A DNA stretch of 64,000 nt from Methanobacterium_D oryzae (GTDB lineage Archaea > Methanobacteriota > Methanobacteria > Methanobacteriales > Methanobacteriaceae), in the NCBI RefSeq assembly GCF_050433505.1, contig NZ_JBNPXC010000001.1, positions 372,001-436,000 of the forward strand. The letters are read 5' to 3'. The notes under the pieces are model-generated. The model saw only the letters and a program-made list of their open reading frames with translations, did no database searches and was not told the origin of the DNA. Both the position numbers and the translations under genes were made by a program. Shown here piece after piece: positions 63,711 through 64,000 of this stretch (within the stretch, counting starts at the first letter, position 1; each line of letters opens with the position of its first letter).

Positions 63711-64000
63711 AATAAACCCCCTTAAAGAATTAAATTAAATTTAAGTCTAATAAATGTTAATTTGGTCTTTAAATTACGCATAAGTCCTAATATCCTCTAT
63801 TTTGTATGTAGTAAATTATGTTTAATTTGATATAAAAATAATTAGATAATTATTAAAAAAACTATTTATATGGAAAAAATAGATTATTAGTGTTGGCATT
63901 CGAGTCCATTTCAAACCTCAAATTTGAATGCCAACCATTAAACTTATTTATATTCAAATATCCTCAAAATAATGCAAATTAACATAAATTTTAATTTTAA
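63711..64000. other. Terminal AT-rich intergenic region with a TATA box and a hairpin
   Basis: No ORF supported. ATTTATAT (63864-63871) is a TATA box whose predicted start, about 25 nt downstream, coincides with the hairpin listed separately. Confidence 0.6.
63891..63960 (+). ncRNA. Candidate small RNA with 10-bp perfect hairpin
   Basis: GTTGGCATTC (63892-63901) pairs with GAATGCCAAC (63926-63935) over a 24 nt loop. It starts where a TATA box at 63864-63871 predicts transcription to begin. The stem is far more GC-rich than the surrounding sequence. Confidence 0.55.

Overview
The window looks like chromosome of a mesophilic methanogen of the Methanobacteriaceae, most likely Methanobacterium. 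It is AT-rich. It carries heterodisulfide reductase HdrA, a methanogenesis marker 11 protein, an archaeal S-adenosylmethionine synthetase, a dihydromethanopterin-reductase-like flavoprotein, archaeal RadA and a long multi-OB-fold RPA. Promoters are archaeal TATA boxes. Ribosome sites are GGAGG or the short GTGAT form sitting 3 to 5 nt before the start codon. Several starts are leaderless. The taxon is inferred from gene content, not from a database match.

1-9 kb: three tandem copies of a ~185 bp AT-rich repeat lie beside an orphan protein that may carry a TFB/cyclin-like repeat. Then come hisF, tRNA-Arg(TCG), a pseudogene broken by two stops and a palindromic insertion, a rhodanese, a YdeI-like protein, a DinG/XPD-like helicase and cbiL. 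6.4-12.2 kb is a nitrosative/oxidative stress region: an HTH-V4R regulator diverges from the hybrid-cluster protein gene, followed by an F420H2-oxidase-type flavodiiron protein, a rubrerythrin and a rubredoxin fusion. hcp and the flavodiiron gene share a strikingly similar operator of about 36 bp.

13.8-19.2 kb is a complete arsenic operon: methyltransferase, Cys-rich Fe-S protein, small Zn protein, ArsR, DGC protein, ArsC, DUF166 protein and Acr3 pump. 19.3-21.2 kb is a sulfur-relay-like cluster (DsrE/F/H-type proteins, an Fe-S protein and a zinc ribbon). 21.3-31.7 kb holds an M50 protease, MoeA, a secreted Cys-protease-like wall protein, a lone TIR/MTH538-like protein, MsrA, an ABC-2 exporter, an unknown membrane protein and a polyprenol-kinase-like protein.

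31.7-64 kb is mostly housekeeping: purL, ileS, SAM synthetase, a V4R plus roadblock pair, a HEAT-repeat protein, LigD-type phosphoesterase, the flavoprotein, glyA, DUF169, hdrA, an AEC transporter, radA, RPA, leuC-leuD-leuB, a cysteine desulfurase, ribH, marker 11, a glycosyltransferase, a duplicated purE, a UbiD-family decarboxylase and an AmmeMemoRadiSam radical SAM enzyme.

The least expected signals are a family of tandem palindromes found upstream of ribosome sites and once inside a gene, several structured intergenic elements that look like small RNAs, the shared hcp/fprA operator, tiny unannotated proteins, and a possible non-AUG start in the wall protein gene.
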